Below, one piece after another: positions 24,184 to 32,646 of a DNA stretch of 64,000 bases. Source of the stretch: JAGOEY01 sp017997515 (GTDB taxonomy: Bacteria > Pseudomonadota > Gammaproteobacteria > Burkholderiales > Burkholderiaceae_C); contig CP111109.1 of the NCBI GenBank assembly GCA_026314275.1, positions 2,666,001-2,730,000 on the forward strand, in the 5' to 3' direction. The translations under genes and the position numbers were made by a program. The notes beneath the pieces were generated by a model that saw nothing but the letters and a program-made list of their open reading frames with translations, did no database searches and was not told the DNA's origin. Numbering within the stretch: the stretch's first letter is position 1; each line of letters begins with the position of its first letter.

Positions 24184-24779
24184 CGGCTCATTCCACCGCC
24201 GTACATTCCGCCGAAGCCGCGTCGCATCCTCGCTCGCGCCTGCGCGCTCGCCTGGTGCTGGCTGCGCTGTCCGCCTGCGGCCTCGCTGCGCTGGCCTGGG
24301 CGTCCTTTGGACTGCCGAAGCCGCGCCTGATCTACAACCCGTCCGACAGTGTTCCGGTCGGCTGGTATCGCGTCGATCCATCCAGCAACCGGACCGACTC
24401 GCTGCCACGTCCGTTGTCCGTAGGCAGCATCGTGCTGGTTCCGCTCCCGGCCGAGGCTGCCACTCTGGCTGCGCAGCGTGGCTACCTGCCGACGCGCGTT
24501 CCGCTGCTCAAGCGCGTGGGCGCGATCGCGCCGCAGGAGGTGTGCATCGCTGGCAGCAGCGTTCGCATCGACGGCGTGCCTTCGGCCGCCGTGCTGCGGG
24601 CCGACCGCCTGGGTCGGCCGCTGCCATCCTGGCGCCAATGCCGGCGGCTTCGTCCCGGCGAACTGTTCCTGCTCAGCAGGACCAATCCGGCGTCGTTCGA
24701 CAGCCGCTATTTCGGCCCGGTCAGCGCATCCGCCGTGATCGGCATTGCGCGTCCGGTCTGGCTGGAGTCTCGCCCATGA
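24180..24779 (+). CDS. traF: TraF-type S26 signal peptidase of conjugation
   Basis: A 199-residue inner-membrane protease with one N-terminal membrane helix (about 23-45). The catalytic serine is likely Ser57 in YNPSDSVPVGWYRV, and Lys111 in PLLKRVGA completes the Ser/Lys dyad. In trb systems TraF matures the TrbC pilin, which lies here at 56.9 kb. Overlaps the DUF2840 gene by ATGA, and a further ATGA follows at its stop. Confidence 0.9.
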   Translation: MTAHSTAVHSAEAASHPRSRLRARLVLAALSACGLAALAWASFGLPKPRLIYNPSDSVPVGWYRVDPSSNRTDSLPRPLSVGSIVLVPLPAEAATLAAQRGYLPTRVPLLKRVGAIAPQEVCIAGSSVRIDGVPSAAVLRADRLGRPLPSWRQCRRLRPGELFLLSRTNPASFDSRYFGPVSASAVIGIARPVWLESRP

Positions 24780-25231
24780 TGGCCGCCGATTCACTGCACG
24801 CAGACGTGCATTGCATCGTGCCATCAGGCGTGTCCATCCGGTGGCTGCTGCCGTGTCGTCGCGCGTGCAGTGCAAATGCGTTCGCATTGCACTTCGCGCT
24901 GCCTACGGCGCAGCCGTCCACTGTGCAGGCGTCTTGCCTTGAACGCGCCCGGCCTGCGGCCCTGGCCGGGTTCGCCGGTGGGCTGGCTGCCAGCAGCGCA
25001 GCGCCACCCGGCCGCCATTGCCGGGAGCGCAAGCGGGAGGCAAAGGCGGAAGGCAAGACAAAAGGACGCGGCACCGGCCCGCGTCGAAAGCCAGTCTGCA
25101 CATGGGGGTGGCGCAGCACGGCGCGGCTTCGCCGCCGTGCTGCGTGTGGCGCTAAGCCCGCGCCAAGACAGGGCGGCCCGCGTGCTTCGCACGATGGGAC
25201 ACGTCGCAGCTTTCCGAGGGGACGGCCATGA
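24776..25231 (+). CDS. Doubtful ORF filling the traF-relaxase gap; possible oriT region
   Basis: An open frame of 151 codons overlaps traF and the relaxase gene by ATGA at both ends, which is what a coupled gene would do. Its translation is Ala/Arg-rich with no recognisable fold, and the DNA resembles the non-coding repeats elsewhere. It contains an imperfect tight inverted repeat at 24869-24893. A gap beside a relaxase gene is a usual oriT location, so the DNA may be functional in itself. Confidence 0.3.
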   Translation: MMAADSLHADVHCIVPSGVSIRWLLPCRRACSANAFALHFALPTAQPSTVQASCLERARPAALAGFAGGLAASSAAPPGRHCRERKREAKAEGKTKGRGTGPRRKPVCTWGWRSTARLRRRAACGAKPAPRQGGPRASHDGTRRSFPRGRP

Positions 25232-27213
25232 GCGACCACCGCGATGACGATTTCCGCATCCGCCCCGGTGTCCCGAAGAACCGGGGCCAGGGCTTTGTTT
25301 CCAAGGTGCTCAAGCAGGTCGGCAAGACCAGCGGCGGCAAGTCGGCGATGCGCCGTCCGGCATCGACCGGGAGCACTGGAAAGCACGCCGGCCAACGGCC
25401 CGGCTCGCGCTTGGGGCGCGGGCATACGGCGGCACGCTTTGCGGGTGCGAAGTTGACGCCGCTGTCGCGCCGCGTGACCATCAAGTCCTTGCTGGTCAAC
25501 CAGCGCCAAGTCAGCCCGCAATCTTTGTCGAAGCACCTGCGCTACATCGAGCGTGATGGTGCAGGCCGCGATGGAGAGCCGGGCCGGGCCTATGGGCCGC
25601 AGGCCGATGAAGCCGATCTGGATGCGTTCAAGGAGCGCTGCGCCGACGACCGGCACCATTTCCGCTTCATCGTCTCGCCCGAGGAGGGGGTCGATCTGGA
25701 TGATCTTCGGACGTACACGCGCCATCTGATGAACCGCATGGAAGCCGACCTGGGCACGCGGCTGGAGTGGGTAGCGGTCGATCACTGGAACACCGACAAC
25801 CCGCACACCCACCTCATCGTGCGCGGGCGCGACGACACCGGCAAAGACCTCATCATCGCGGGCGACTACATCGCCCACGGCTTTCGGCACCGGGCCGCCG
25901 AGCTGGCGACCGAATGGCTAGGGCCGCGCACCGAACTGGAAATCCAGCAGACCTTGCAGCGGGAGGTGAAACAGGAGCGGTGGACGAGCCTGGATCACAC
26001 GCTGCAACGTGAAGCTGGCGACGATGGTCGCGTGCAGGTCAGACGCTTCAACGAACCGAAGCTGCAACGCCAGCGTCTGCTGCTGATTGGCCGCTTGCAA
26101 TGCTTGCAGCGCCTGGGCCTGGCCGACGAAGCGCAGCCTGGCACCTGGACCACCCATGCCGATGCCGAGAAGACCTTGCGCGCTCTGGGTGAGCGTGGCG
26201 ACATCATCCGCACCATGCAGCGGGCCATGGGCGGCCAGCCGCGCGAGCTGGCGGTGTTCGAGCCGGGTGACGATGGAAGAACAATCATTGGCCGCGTGGC
26301 CGCCAAGGGGCTGGCCGACGAGCTGCGCGACCGGAGCTATCTGGTCATCGACGGCGTGGACGGCAAGGCGCACTACGTCGCGCTCAACGCCCGCGACGAA
26401 CCCGCAAACTATCCGACCGGCGCGGTGGTGGAAGTACGTGGTTCCGCCGAGGTACGGGCGGCAGATCGCAACATCGCTGCGCTGGCCAGCAATGGGCTCT
26501 ACAGAACCGATCATCACCTCGCCATCGCACAGGGTCAGGCCATGCCAGACCGTGATCCGCAAGAAGTCGTTGCGGCCCATGTCCGCCGGCTGGAAGCCCT
26601 GCGGCGGGCCGGCATCGTGGAGCGCGTGGCCGAAGGGCTGTGGAAGGTACCCGACGACCTGCCCGAACGTGGCCGCCAGTACGATGCGCAACGCCTGGGC
26701 GGCGTAGCCGTGGAGCTTAAATCGCACCTGCCCATTGAGCGGCAGGCGCGCGTGATTGGGGCTACCTGGCTGGATCAGCAGTTGATCGGCGGCGGCTCGG
26801 GGCTGGGCAACCTGGGGTTTGGCGGCGAGGCGAAGCAGGCGATGCTGCAACGCGCCGATTTCCTGGCCGAACAGGGGCTGGCCGAGCGGCGCGGTCAGCG
26901 CGTGTTCCTGGCGCGCAATCTGCTGACGGTGATGCGCAATCGGGAAGTGGCGCAGGCCGGGAAGGACATTGCCGCCGAAACCGGGCTGGAGCATCGGCCT
27001 GCGGCAGATGGCCAGCGCGTGGCCGGTATCTACCGCCGCAGCGTGATGCTCGCCAGCGGGCGCTACGCGATGCTCGATGACGGGATGGGATTCAGCCTGG
27101 TGCCGTGGAAGCCGGTGATTGAGCAGCGGCTGGGACAGCAGATCGCCGCGACGGTGCGCGGCGGTGGGGTGTCATGGGAAATTGGACGGCGGCCTGGGCT
27201 GTCCCGAGGTTAG
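25228..27213 (+). CDS. DUF3363-type relaxase (VirD2-like)
   Basis: A 661-residue DNA-nicking relaxase that would cut oriT and lead the strand through the Trb channel. A basic N-terminal region precedes the fold; the metal-binding histidine motif is VAVDHWNTDNPHTHLIVRG near residues 183-201, following FRFIVSPEEG and DDLRTYTRHLM, as in DUF3363/RlxS relaxases. A long C-terminal domain follows and ends ATVRGGGVSWEIGRR, typical of the family. It closes the parA-traF-relaxase operon. Complete, with no frameshift seen. Confidence 0.92.
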   Translation: MSDHRDDDFRIRPGVPKNRGQGFVSKVLKQVGKTSGGKSAMRRPASTGSTGKHAGQRPGSRLGRGHTAARFAGAKLTPLSRRVTIKSLLVNQRQVSPQSLSKHLRYIERDGAGRDGEPGRAYGPQADEADLDAFKERCADDRHHFRFIVSPEEGVDLDDLRTYTRHLMNRMEADLGTRLEWVAVDHWNTDNPHTHLIVRGRDDTGKDLIIAGDYIAHGFRHRAAELATEWLGPRTELEIQQTLQREVKQERWTSLDHTLQREAGDDGRVQVRRFNEPKLQRQRLLLIGRLQCLQRLGLADEAQPGTWTTHADAEKTLRALGERGDIIRTMQRAMGGQPRELAVFEPGDDGRTIIGRVAAKGLADELRDRSYLVIDGVDGKAHYVALNARDEPANYPTGAVVEVRGSAEVRAADRNIAALASNGLYRTDHHLAIAQGQAMPDRDPQEVVAAHVRRLEALRRAGIVERVAEGLWKVPDDLPERGRQYDAQRLGGVAVELKSHLPIERQARVIGATWLDQQLIGGGSGLGNLGFGGEAKQAMLQRADFLAEQGLAERRGQRVFLARNLLTVMRNREVAQAGKDIAAETGLEHRPAADGQRVAGIYRRSVMLASGRYAMLDDGMGFSLVPWKPVIEQRLGQQIAATVRGGGVSWEIGRRPGLSRG

Positions 27214-27281
27214 TCAGGCCGACGCCAGCGATCCCACAGAATGGATTCAACGTGCTCTGCTGGAGCCCCAATTGGGGGCTA

Positions 27282-27629
27282 TCAACCCGGGGAGTAGAGA
27301 CGCAGACGCTCGGAGCGTTCGGCAGGTGACTCGTTCAGCATTTCGTTGATCACTTGCTGACGAGTTTTCCCTGGGCCCACATTAGGCACAGGCATTGGGT
27401 AGTTGCTCTCGCCATAAGAAAGAAGTCCTTGCCGCATCGCAGCCTCGGTCTCCGCCTTGACTTGGGCGCGGGTTTTCTCGCTCTTGAAGTGTTCCGGGTG
27501 AACGATTACGCCCTGTTCATTGTTGGCAGGATGCTCATATGCTGCCGAAGCCATCCCTGGAAGGCCCAGAGCAACTACTGCGGTTGCGGCTGCGATCATG
27601 GAAGAAAGGGAGAGGCGTTGTTGGATCAT
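27282..27629 (-). CDS. DUF4148 family exported protein
   Basis: A 115-residue protein with a signal peptide (MIQQRLSLSSMIAAATAVVALGLPGMASA) and a DUF4148-type mature part (KTRAQVKAETEAAMRQGLLSYGESNYP, KTRQQVINEMLNE). Function unknown; such genes are common beside metal-resistance loci of betaproteobacteria. IS5 copy C lies 15 bp upstream of the start codon, just beyond the AGGAG site, so the native promoter is separated from the gene. Confidence 0.8.
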   Translation of the reverse strand: MIQQRLSLSSMIAAATAVVALGLPGMASAAYEHPANNEQGVIVHPEHFKSEKTRAQVKAETEAAMRQGLLSYGESNYPMPVPNVGPGKTRQQVINEMLNESPAERSERLRLYSPG

Positions 27630-27644
27630 GGTTGAAGCTCCTAA

Positions 27645-28792
27645 GGCAACGCTGATCAAGTATCGGCATTGGAGTAATTTCGGGCAGCCCCGCCCAGTTT
27701 GGACGCAGCGCAGGCTGGGGTTGGCGGCCCAGAGGGCCTTGTACAGGCCCTTGAGCCCGTTTTTGGCCCCTACGGGCGCACCTGTGCCATCAGCCTTTGG
27801 CGGCCGAGGAAGATGTTGGCCAGTGCCAGGGCAGTGAACGCCCGCGTGGCATTCTTGTGCAGCCCCACATAGCGCACCTTGCCAAAGCCCCACAGCCGCT
27901 TGATCACACCAAAGACATGCTCGACGCGGGCACGAATCCTGGATTTGTTGCGGTTCTTTGCACGAGCCACCTCATCAACGAGACCACCAGCGCGGCGCGT
28001 GCGCTGATTGGTGAAGTCTTTGGCGTTTGGAGCTTTACCCGCAATCAACGCCTTCTGACTGGCATAGGCTGAGTCGCCATACACGCGCCGCTCGTTGCCA
28101 TGCAGCAGTTGTGGCAGCGGGTGCTTGTCATGCACGTTGGCGGCTGTGACGACGGCGCTGTGCGCCAAGCCGCTTTGGCTGTCCACGCCAATGTGCAGCT
28201 TCATGCCAAAGTACCACTGCTGGCCCTTCTTGGTCTGGTGCATCTCGGGGTCGCGTGCCTTGCCTGCATTCTTGGTTGAACTGGGCGCGCCGATGATGGT
28301 GGCATCCACGATGGTGCCGGTATGGACCTTGAAGCCTCGCTGCTGCAACTCCTGCCCCACCTTGGCAAACAGTGCTTCGCCCAGTTTGTGCGCATTGAGG
28401 AGCTTGCGAAACTTCAAGATAGTGGTGGCGTCGGGTACGGGCTCACGGCCCAGGTCGATGCCTGCAAAGCGGCGCAGGTTGGCACTGTCGTACAGGGCTT
28501 CTTCACAAGCCAGATCGGCCAGGTTGAACCAATGCTGAATGAAGTGGATACGCAGCATGCGTTCCAGACCTATGGGTGGGCGGCCGTTGCCTGCCTTGGG
28601 GTAGTGTGGCTCGATGACCTCGCACAGGCTGGACCAGGGCACGATGGCCTCCATGGTTCTCAAGAACTCGTCGCGCCTGGTGGGCTTGCGGTAGTTCTCA
28701 AAGCTTTGGTCTGCGGCCATGGCGAGGGTTTGCTGCTTCATCGACCTGTAACGCAGCACCACGCAGGTGCGTGTACCTTAATCAGCGTTGCC
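27645..28792 (-). mobile_element. IS5-family insertion sequence, copy C (1148 bp)
   Basis: GGCAACGCTGAT termini; target duplication CTAA at 27641-27644 and 28793-28796. Inserted leftward between the ribosome-binding site of the DUF4148 gene and its upstream sequence. Confidence 0.95.
27770..28741 (-). CDS. IS5-family transposase (copy C)
   Basis: A 323-residue DDE transposase, identical in visible translation to copies B, E and F; intact. Confidence 0.95.
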   Translation of the reverse strand: MKQQTLAMAADQSFENYRKPTRRDEFLRTMEAIVPWSSLCEVIEPHYPKAGNGRPPIGLERMLRIHFIQHWFNLADLACEEALYDSANLRRFAGIDLGREPVPDATTILKFRKLLNAHKLGEALFAKVGQELQQRGFKVHTGTIVDATIIGAPSSTKNAGKARDPEMHQTKKGQQWYFGMKLHIGVDSQSGLAHSAVVTAANVHDKHPLPQLLHGNERRVYGDSAYASQKALIAGKAPNAKDFTNQRTRRAGGLVDEVARAKNRNKSRIRARVEHVFGVIKRLWGFGKVRYVGLHKNATRAFTALALANIFLGRQRLMAQVRP

Positions 28793-28908
28793 CTAAGGAA
28801 GAAGGTGGACGAAACTTGCATCTCTCATGCCTTGGTCGGCGTTGAGGAGATGTGTTCATCTTAGGGAGCGCACCCCAACAGAATCCGGACAGCCAGATGA
28901 GATTGTTG

Positions 28909-30318
28909 TCAGCTTGATGGCTGTGAGCCACGGTGAGGAAACATCAAGGTGAAGCAGGTTCGCCCGTCGCCCGACGTCGCCGTGACGCTACCGCCGTGGG
29001 CCTCAGCGATGGCAAGTGTGATGGCCAGGCCCAGCCCGGAGCCATCGGAGTCCGGATGGGCCCTGGAAGCATCGGCTCGGTAGAAGCGGTCGAACAGCCG
29101 GGGCAGTATCTTGGCATCGATGTCGGTTCCAGTGTTCTCCACGGCCACTGTCGTGGTTTGTGCCGTGCTGGTGATACGGATGGTGATGTCGCCGGCCTCG
29201 GGCGTGTAACGCAGGGCATTGGACAGCAGGTTGCTCACCGCACGGCGGAACATCAGGCGATCGCCTTCGACCTCGCCGTCTCCTTTCAACTGGAGCCGGA
29301 TGCGTTTTTCCTCGGCCACGGCCTCGTAGAACTCCAGCAGCGCCAGCGCGTCCTGGCGGGCGGAAAACCGCTCCTTGTGCGGCAGATCCACGCCGCGCTC
29401 GGTCTTGGCTAGGAACAGCATGTCGGACACCATGCGTGCCAAACGCTGAAATTCCTCGGCATTGGAGGCCAGGATGTCGCGGTACGTCGCGGCATCGCGC
29501 TTGGTCGTCAGCGCCACCTGCGTCTGCGTCAGCAGGTTGCTGATGGGGGTGCGCAGCTCGTGCGCGAGGTCCGACGCGAAATCGGTAAGGCGCTGGAAGT
29601 CCTCCTGCAGGCGGTCCAGCATGCGGTTCAGCTCTTGCGCCAGATCGGCCATTTCCACCGGCACGGCCTCAACTGGCATGCGCTCGGACAATTTCTGACC
29701 TGTGACCACGGCTGCGCGTGACTTCATTTCACGCAGAGGCGCCAGTCCTTGACGCGCCGCGAGCCACGACAGTAGCCCACACACGATGATGGCCGCGATC
29801 ACGTAGAACGCCAGACTGCTGCGCAGCTCAGTGAGGAATTGGGTGTGGTGTTTTGTATCCGCTGCGATCAACACCTGCAACGCTGATGCGGAGTAAGCCG
29901 GGGCAGTTCCAAAGCTCAATGTGTGGAACTCGGTATCGTGGTGACGCCAAACCCCGAAAACACTCGTCTCCTCGGTACTCAGGGCATCGCCGCTTTGCAC
30001 ATTGAGGTTGGATGTTGACGATTGAAAAATGCGCTCTCCCTGGGGGTTCTGCACCAGGACATAGAGATCATGGTGATAGTTCAAAGCTTCGCTCAAGCGC
30101 AAGCTTGCGTCGTCCACTGAGTTGGCATTGCCAAGAATTTCCTCGATCAAATGCCGCTTTTCCTGCAGAGCCATCCGGTCCAGTTCGACGAAATGCTGCT
30201 CAATTTCCACCAGAAAAAGACCTCCCAACCCAAGCACCACAGCAGCTGCCACCACGGTGAAGAACAGGGTGAGGCGACGGGTCAGCGAAAGCTTGCCCAA
30301 ACGCAGTTTCGACTCCAC
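28909..30318 (-). CDS. copS: Heavy-metal sensor histidine kinase (CopS/CusS type)
   Basis: A 469-residue inner-membrane kinase. Membrane helix at about 18-38, periplasmic sensor domain to about 168, second helix at about 170-188, HAMP, then the dimerisation/phosphoacceptor site His253 in DLAHELRTP. ATP-binding boxes are VSNLLSNALRYTP (N box), VENTG and DSDGSGLGLAI (G boxes). Periplasmic histidines (YHHD, RHHDTEFH, TKHHTQ) suit Cu/Ag sensing. The adjoining response regulator is broken by an IS, so the kinase may lack its partner. The gene starts directly at the regulator stop. Confidence 0.9.
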   Translation of the reverse strand: MESKLRLGKLSLTRRLTLFFTVVAAAVVLGLGGLFLVEIEQHFVELDRMALQEKRHLIEEILGNANSVDDASLRLSEALNYHHDLYVLVQNPQGERIFQSSTSNLNVQSGDALSTEETSVFGVWRHHDTEFHTLSFGTAPAYSASALQVLIAADTKHHTQFLTELRSSLAFYVIAAIIVCGLLSWLAARQGLAPLREMKSRAAVVTGQKLSERMPVEAVPVEMADLAQELNRMLDRLQEDFQRLTDFASDLAHELRTPISNLLTQTQVALTTKRDAATYRDILASNAEEFQRLARMVSDMLFLAKTERGVDLPHKERFSARQDALALLEFYEAVAEEKRIRLQLKGDGEVEGDRLMFRRAVSNLLSNALRYTPEAGDITIRITSTAQTTTVAVENTGTDIDAKILPRLFDRFYRADASRAHPDSDGSGLGLAITLAIAEAHGGSVTATSGDGRTCFTLMFPHRGSQPSS

Positions 30319-30945
30319 CTATTCTTCCTCTGGCACGTCCAGCACATAGCCCATGCCGCGCACGGTCTGGATGAGCTTGACCGGATGGCCTTCATCAATC
30401 TTCACGCGCAGGCGGCGCATCGCCACTTCAATGACGTTAGTGTCGCTGTCAAAGTTCATGTCCCACACCTGCGATGCGATCAGGGAGCGTGGCAACACTT
30501 CACCGTGTCGGCGCATCAGTAGCTCCAGCAGGCCGAATTCCTTGGCCGTCAGATCGACACGCCTGCCGTTTCGGGATACCCGGCGGCGCAGCAAATCCAG
30601 TTCAAGGTCTGCCACTCGCAGCACGGTGCTCTCGTTGCCTGCGTGACCGCGCCGCAGAATGATCCGCACCCTCGCTAGTAATTCGGCAAACGAGAATGGC
30701 TTGACAAGGTAGTCGTCGGCCCCGAGTTCCAGTCCTTTAACACGATCTTCCACCTGATCGCGTGCGGTCAGGAACAGCACTGGGATTTGCAGACCGCGCT
30801 CGCGCAGCGATTGCAACACCTGCCAGCCGTTCAGCCCGGGCAGCATGACGTCCAGGATCACCAAGTCATATTCGCCCTGCAGGGCCAAATGCAGGCCATC
30901 TGCACCATTGGGCACGAGGTCGGAAATGTATCCAGCCTCAGTTAA

Positions 30946-32096
30946 GGCTACGCTGAACAAGCCGTCGAAAATTTCCGCGCAAACCTGGATGACGCAGTTT
31001 TTTGGACTTTTATGCCTCTCGCGCGGCCCATTTGGGCAGTTCGCGGGGCGCTGAGGCCCGATTTCCGCCCTTACGGGCGCACCTGTCCCAACAGATGACT
31101 GCGGCACAGGTAAATGTTGGCCAGCGCCAAGGCCGTGAACGCACGCGTGGCGTTCTTCTGAAGCCCGCGGTAGCGCACCTTGGTGAATCCCCACAGGCGC
31201 TTGACCACCGCAAAGACATGCTCGACCCGGGCACGCACCCGCGATTTGTTGCGGTTCTTGGCCCGCTGAACTTCGTCCACCTCGCCTGCACGGCGGGTGC
31301 GCTGGTTGGTGAAGTCCTTGGCCTTGGGGGCCTTGCTCGCTATCAGTGCTTTCTGGCTGGCATAGGCCGAGTCGCCATAGACGCGCTGTTCGCTGCCGTG
31401 CAGTAAATCGGGCAGCGGGTGTTTGTCATGCACGTTGGCCGCCGTCACCACGGCGCTATGCACCAGCCCGCTTTGGCTGTCCACGCCAATGTGCAGCTTC
31501 ATGCCGAAATACCATTGCTGGCCTTTGCGGGTCTGGTGCATGTCGGGGTCGCGCGCCTTGTCGGCGTTCTTGGTGGAGCTGGGCGCTGCGATGATCGTGG
31601 CATCCACGATGGTGCCGGTGTTGACCTTGAAGCCGCGCTCCTGCAATTGCTGGCCTACCTTGGCAAACAGGGCTTCACCCAGTTTTTGCTCATTGAGCAG
31701 TTTGCGAAACTTCAGCAGCGTGGTGGCGTCGGGCACGCGTTCGCGGCCCAGGTCAATCCCCACAAAGCGGCGCAGACTGGCACTGTCATACAGAGCCTCC
31801 TCGCACGCCAGATCGGCCAGGTTGAACCAGTGCTGAAGAAAATGGATGCGCAGCATGCGCTCCAACCCAATGGGCGGACGGCCGTTGCCGGCCTTGGGGT
31901 AGTGCGGCTCTATCACCTGGCACAGGGCGGCCCAAGGCACTATTGTCTCCATGGTCCGCAAGAACTCTTCACGTCGGGTGGGCTTGCGCGACTGCTCGAA
32001 TCCGTTGTTTTGATCTGCGGCCATTGCCAGGGTCTGCTGCTTCATCTGCGGATAACGTTTGAGAAGCGACAACGGTGGACCTTGATCAGCATTGCC
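30946..32096 (-). mobile_element. Diverged IS5-family insertion sequence, copy D (1151 bp)
   Basis: Left end GGCTACGCTGAACAAG, right end (inverted) GGCAATGCTGATCAAG; target duplication TTAA at 30942-30945 and 32097-32100. Related to the 1148-bp copies but clearly different at many codons, so it is a separate element that arrived independently. Confidence 0.92.
31071..32045 (-). CDS. IS5-family transposase (copy D)
   Basis: A 324-residue DDE transposase counted from MKQQTLAMAADQ. Most differences from the other copies are conservative, e.g. NNGFEQSRK for SFENYRK and HLLGQVRP for RLMAQVRP at the C-terminus. Intact catalytic segments VDATIIAAPSS, VYGDSAYAS and ARVEHVFAVVKR. Confidence 0.93.
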   Translation of the reverse strand: MKQQTLAMAADQNNGFEQSRKPTRREEFLRTMETIVPWAALCQVIEPHYPKAGNGRPPIGLERMLRIHFLQHWFNLADLACEEALYDSASLRRFVGIDLGRERVPDATTLLKFRKLLNEQKLGEALFAKVGQQLQERGFKVNTGTIVDATIIAAPSSTKNADKARDPDMHQTRKGQQWYFGMKLHIGVDSQSGLVHSAVVTAANVHDKHPLPDLLHGSEQRVYGDSAYASQKALIASKAPKAKDFTNQRTRRAGEVDEVQRAKNRNKSRVRARVEHVFAVVKRLWGFTKVRYRGLQKNATRAFTALALANIYLCRSHLLGQVRP

Positions 32097-32157
32097 TTAA
32101 CCCCTGACGCAGGTATTCACCCGTCTTGGGCTCGTCTTCGACAATCAATATTTTCAC

Positions 32158-32313
32158 GTGTGCGCTCCGCTCAATGCTTTGGCGAGAGTTTGCCGAATTT
32201 GAGGCGTCCTGACATGAAGATAACAACAATGTAATGTTTAGAACATCTGGATGAAAGGGTGGTCTCTCCAGAATCTCCACATCGTGAGATCAAAGATTTT
32301 TCTAGAGGAGACC
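32158..32313. promoter_or_regulatory. Divergent regulatory region between copR and the copper genes
   Basis: A 156-bp AT-richer gap between the divergent copR start and the first copper gene. An imperfect dyad around 32209-32236 (TGACATGAAG...AATGTAATG) has the TGACA/TGTAAT flavour of CopR/CusR boxes, but it is not a clean match. GAGGAG at 32305-32310 is the downstream ribosome-binding site. Confidence 0.4.
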
Positions 32314-32646
32314 ATGGCCACTTCCAATTACCTGCTGCCCTTCAGGACTCTGTTGCCTTCGACACTGGTGTTGTTTGCGGGGGCAGCTTTCGCACAAGTT
32401 CCAGCAGACATCGAGGCTCCTAAGCCTGCACTGCTGACAACATTGCAGTACTCGTCCCCTATCGGGGCTTACCAAGGTTATGCGGATCAACCTGTGCAGT
32501 CTTGGCGCGAAGCCAATGATCGCGTGGGCCGGATTGGCGGCTGGCGCGCTTATGCCAAGGAAATCAAGACGGGTGATCCCGCGCCCGACAAGGGCGCTCC
32601 CGCCAGCGATCCGCATTCTGGCCATCATGGGGGAGACAAGCCATGA
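32314..32646 (+). CDS. Small exported protein at the head of the copper cluster
   Basis: A 110-residue protein with a signal peptide (PSTLVLFAGAAFA, cleavage near residue 26-28) and a short mature part ending in a His-rich tail (DPHSGHHGGDKP), so it may bind metal in the periplasm. ATG 32314 follows GAGGAGACC. The stop overlaps the next start (ATGA). Proteins of this type precede TolC-like genes in betaproteobacterial copper clusters; no named family is claimed. Confidence 0.7.
   Translation: MATSNYLLPFRTLLPSTLVLFAGAAFAQVPADIEAPKPALLTTLQYSSPIGAYQGYADQPVQSWREANDRVGRIGGWRAYAKEIKTGDPAPDKGAPASDPHSGHHGGDKP

Larger units (their letters stand above)
30319..32157 (-). pseudogene. copR: CopR/CusR-type response regulator, interrupted by IS5 relative D
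   Basis: The N-terminal 19-20 codons (VKILIVEDEPKTGEYLRQGL from a GTG at 32157) lie right of the IS and the remainder left of it at 30319-30945. Joining over one TTAA gives 227 residues, the normal length: receiver domain with phospho-acceptor Asp51 in LVILDVMLPG, Lys in FLTARD...VKPFSF, then a winged-helix DNA-binding domain ending GYVLDVPEEE. It would activate the copper genes to its right from the divergent region 32158-32313. As read it cannot be made whole. Confidence 0.9.

Noticed and set aside
32209..32236. A CopR/CusR box upstream of the copper genes
   Set aside because: The dyad is too imperfect to call a binding site with confidence; kept only as a remark in the regulatory region.
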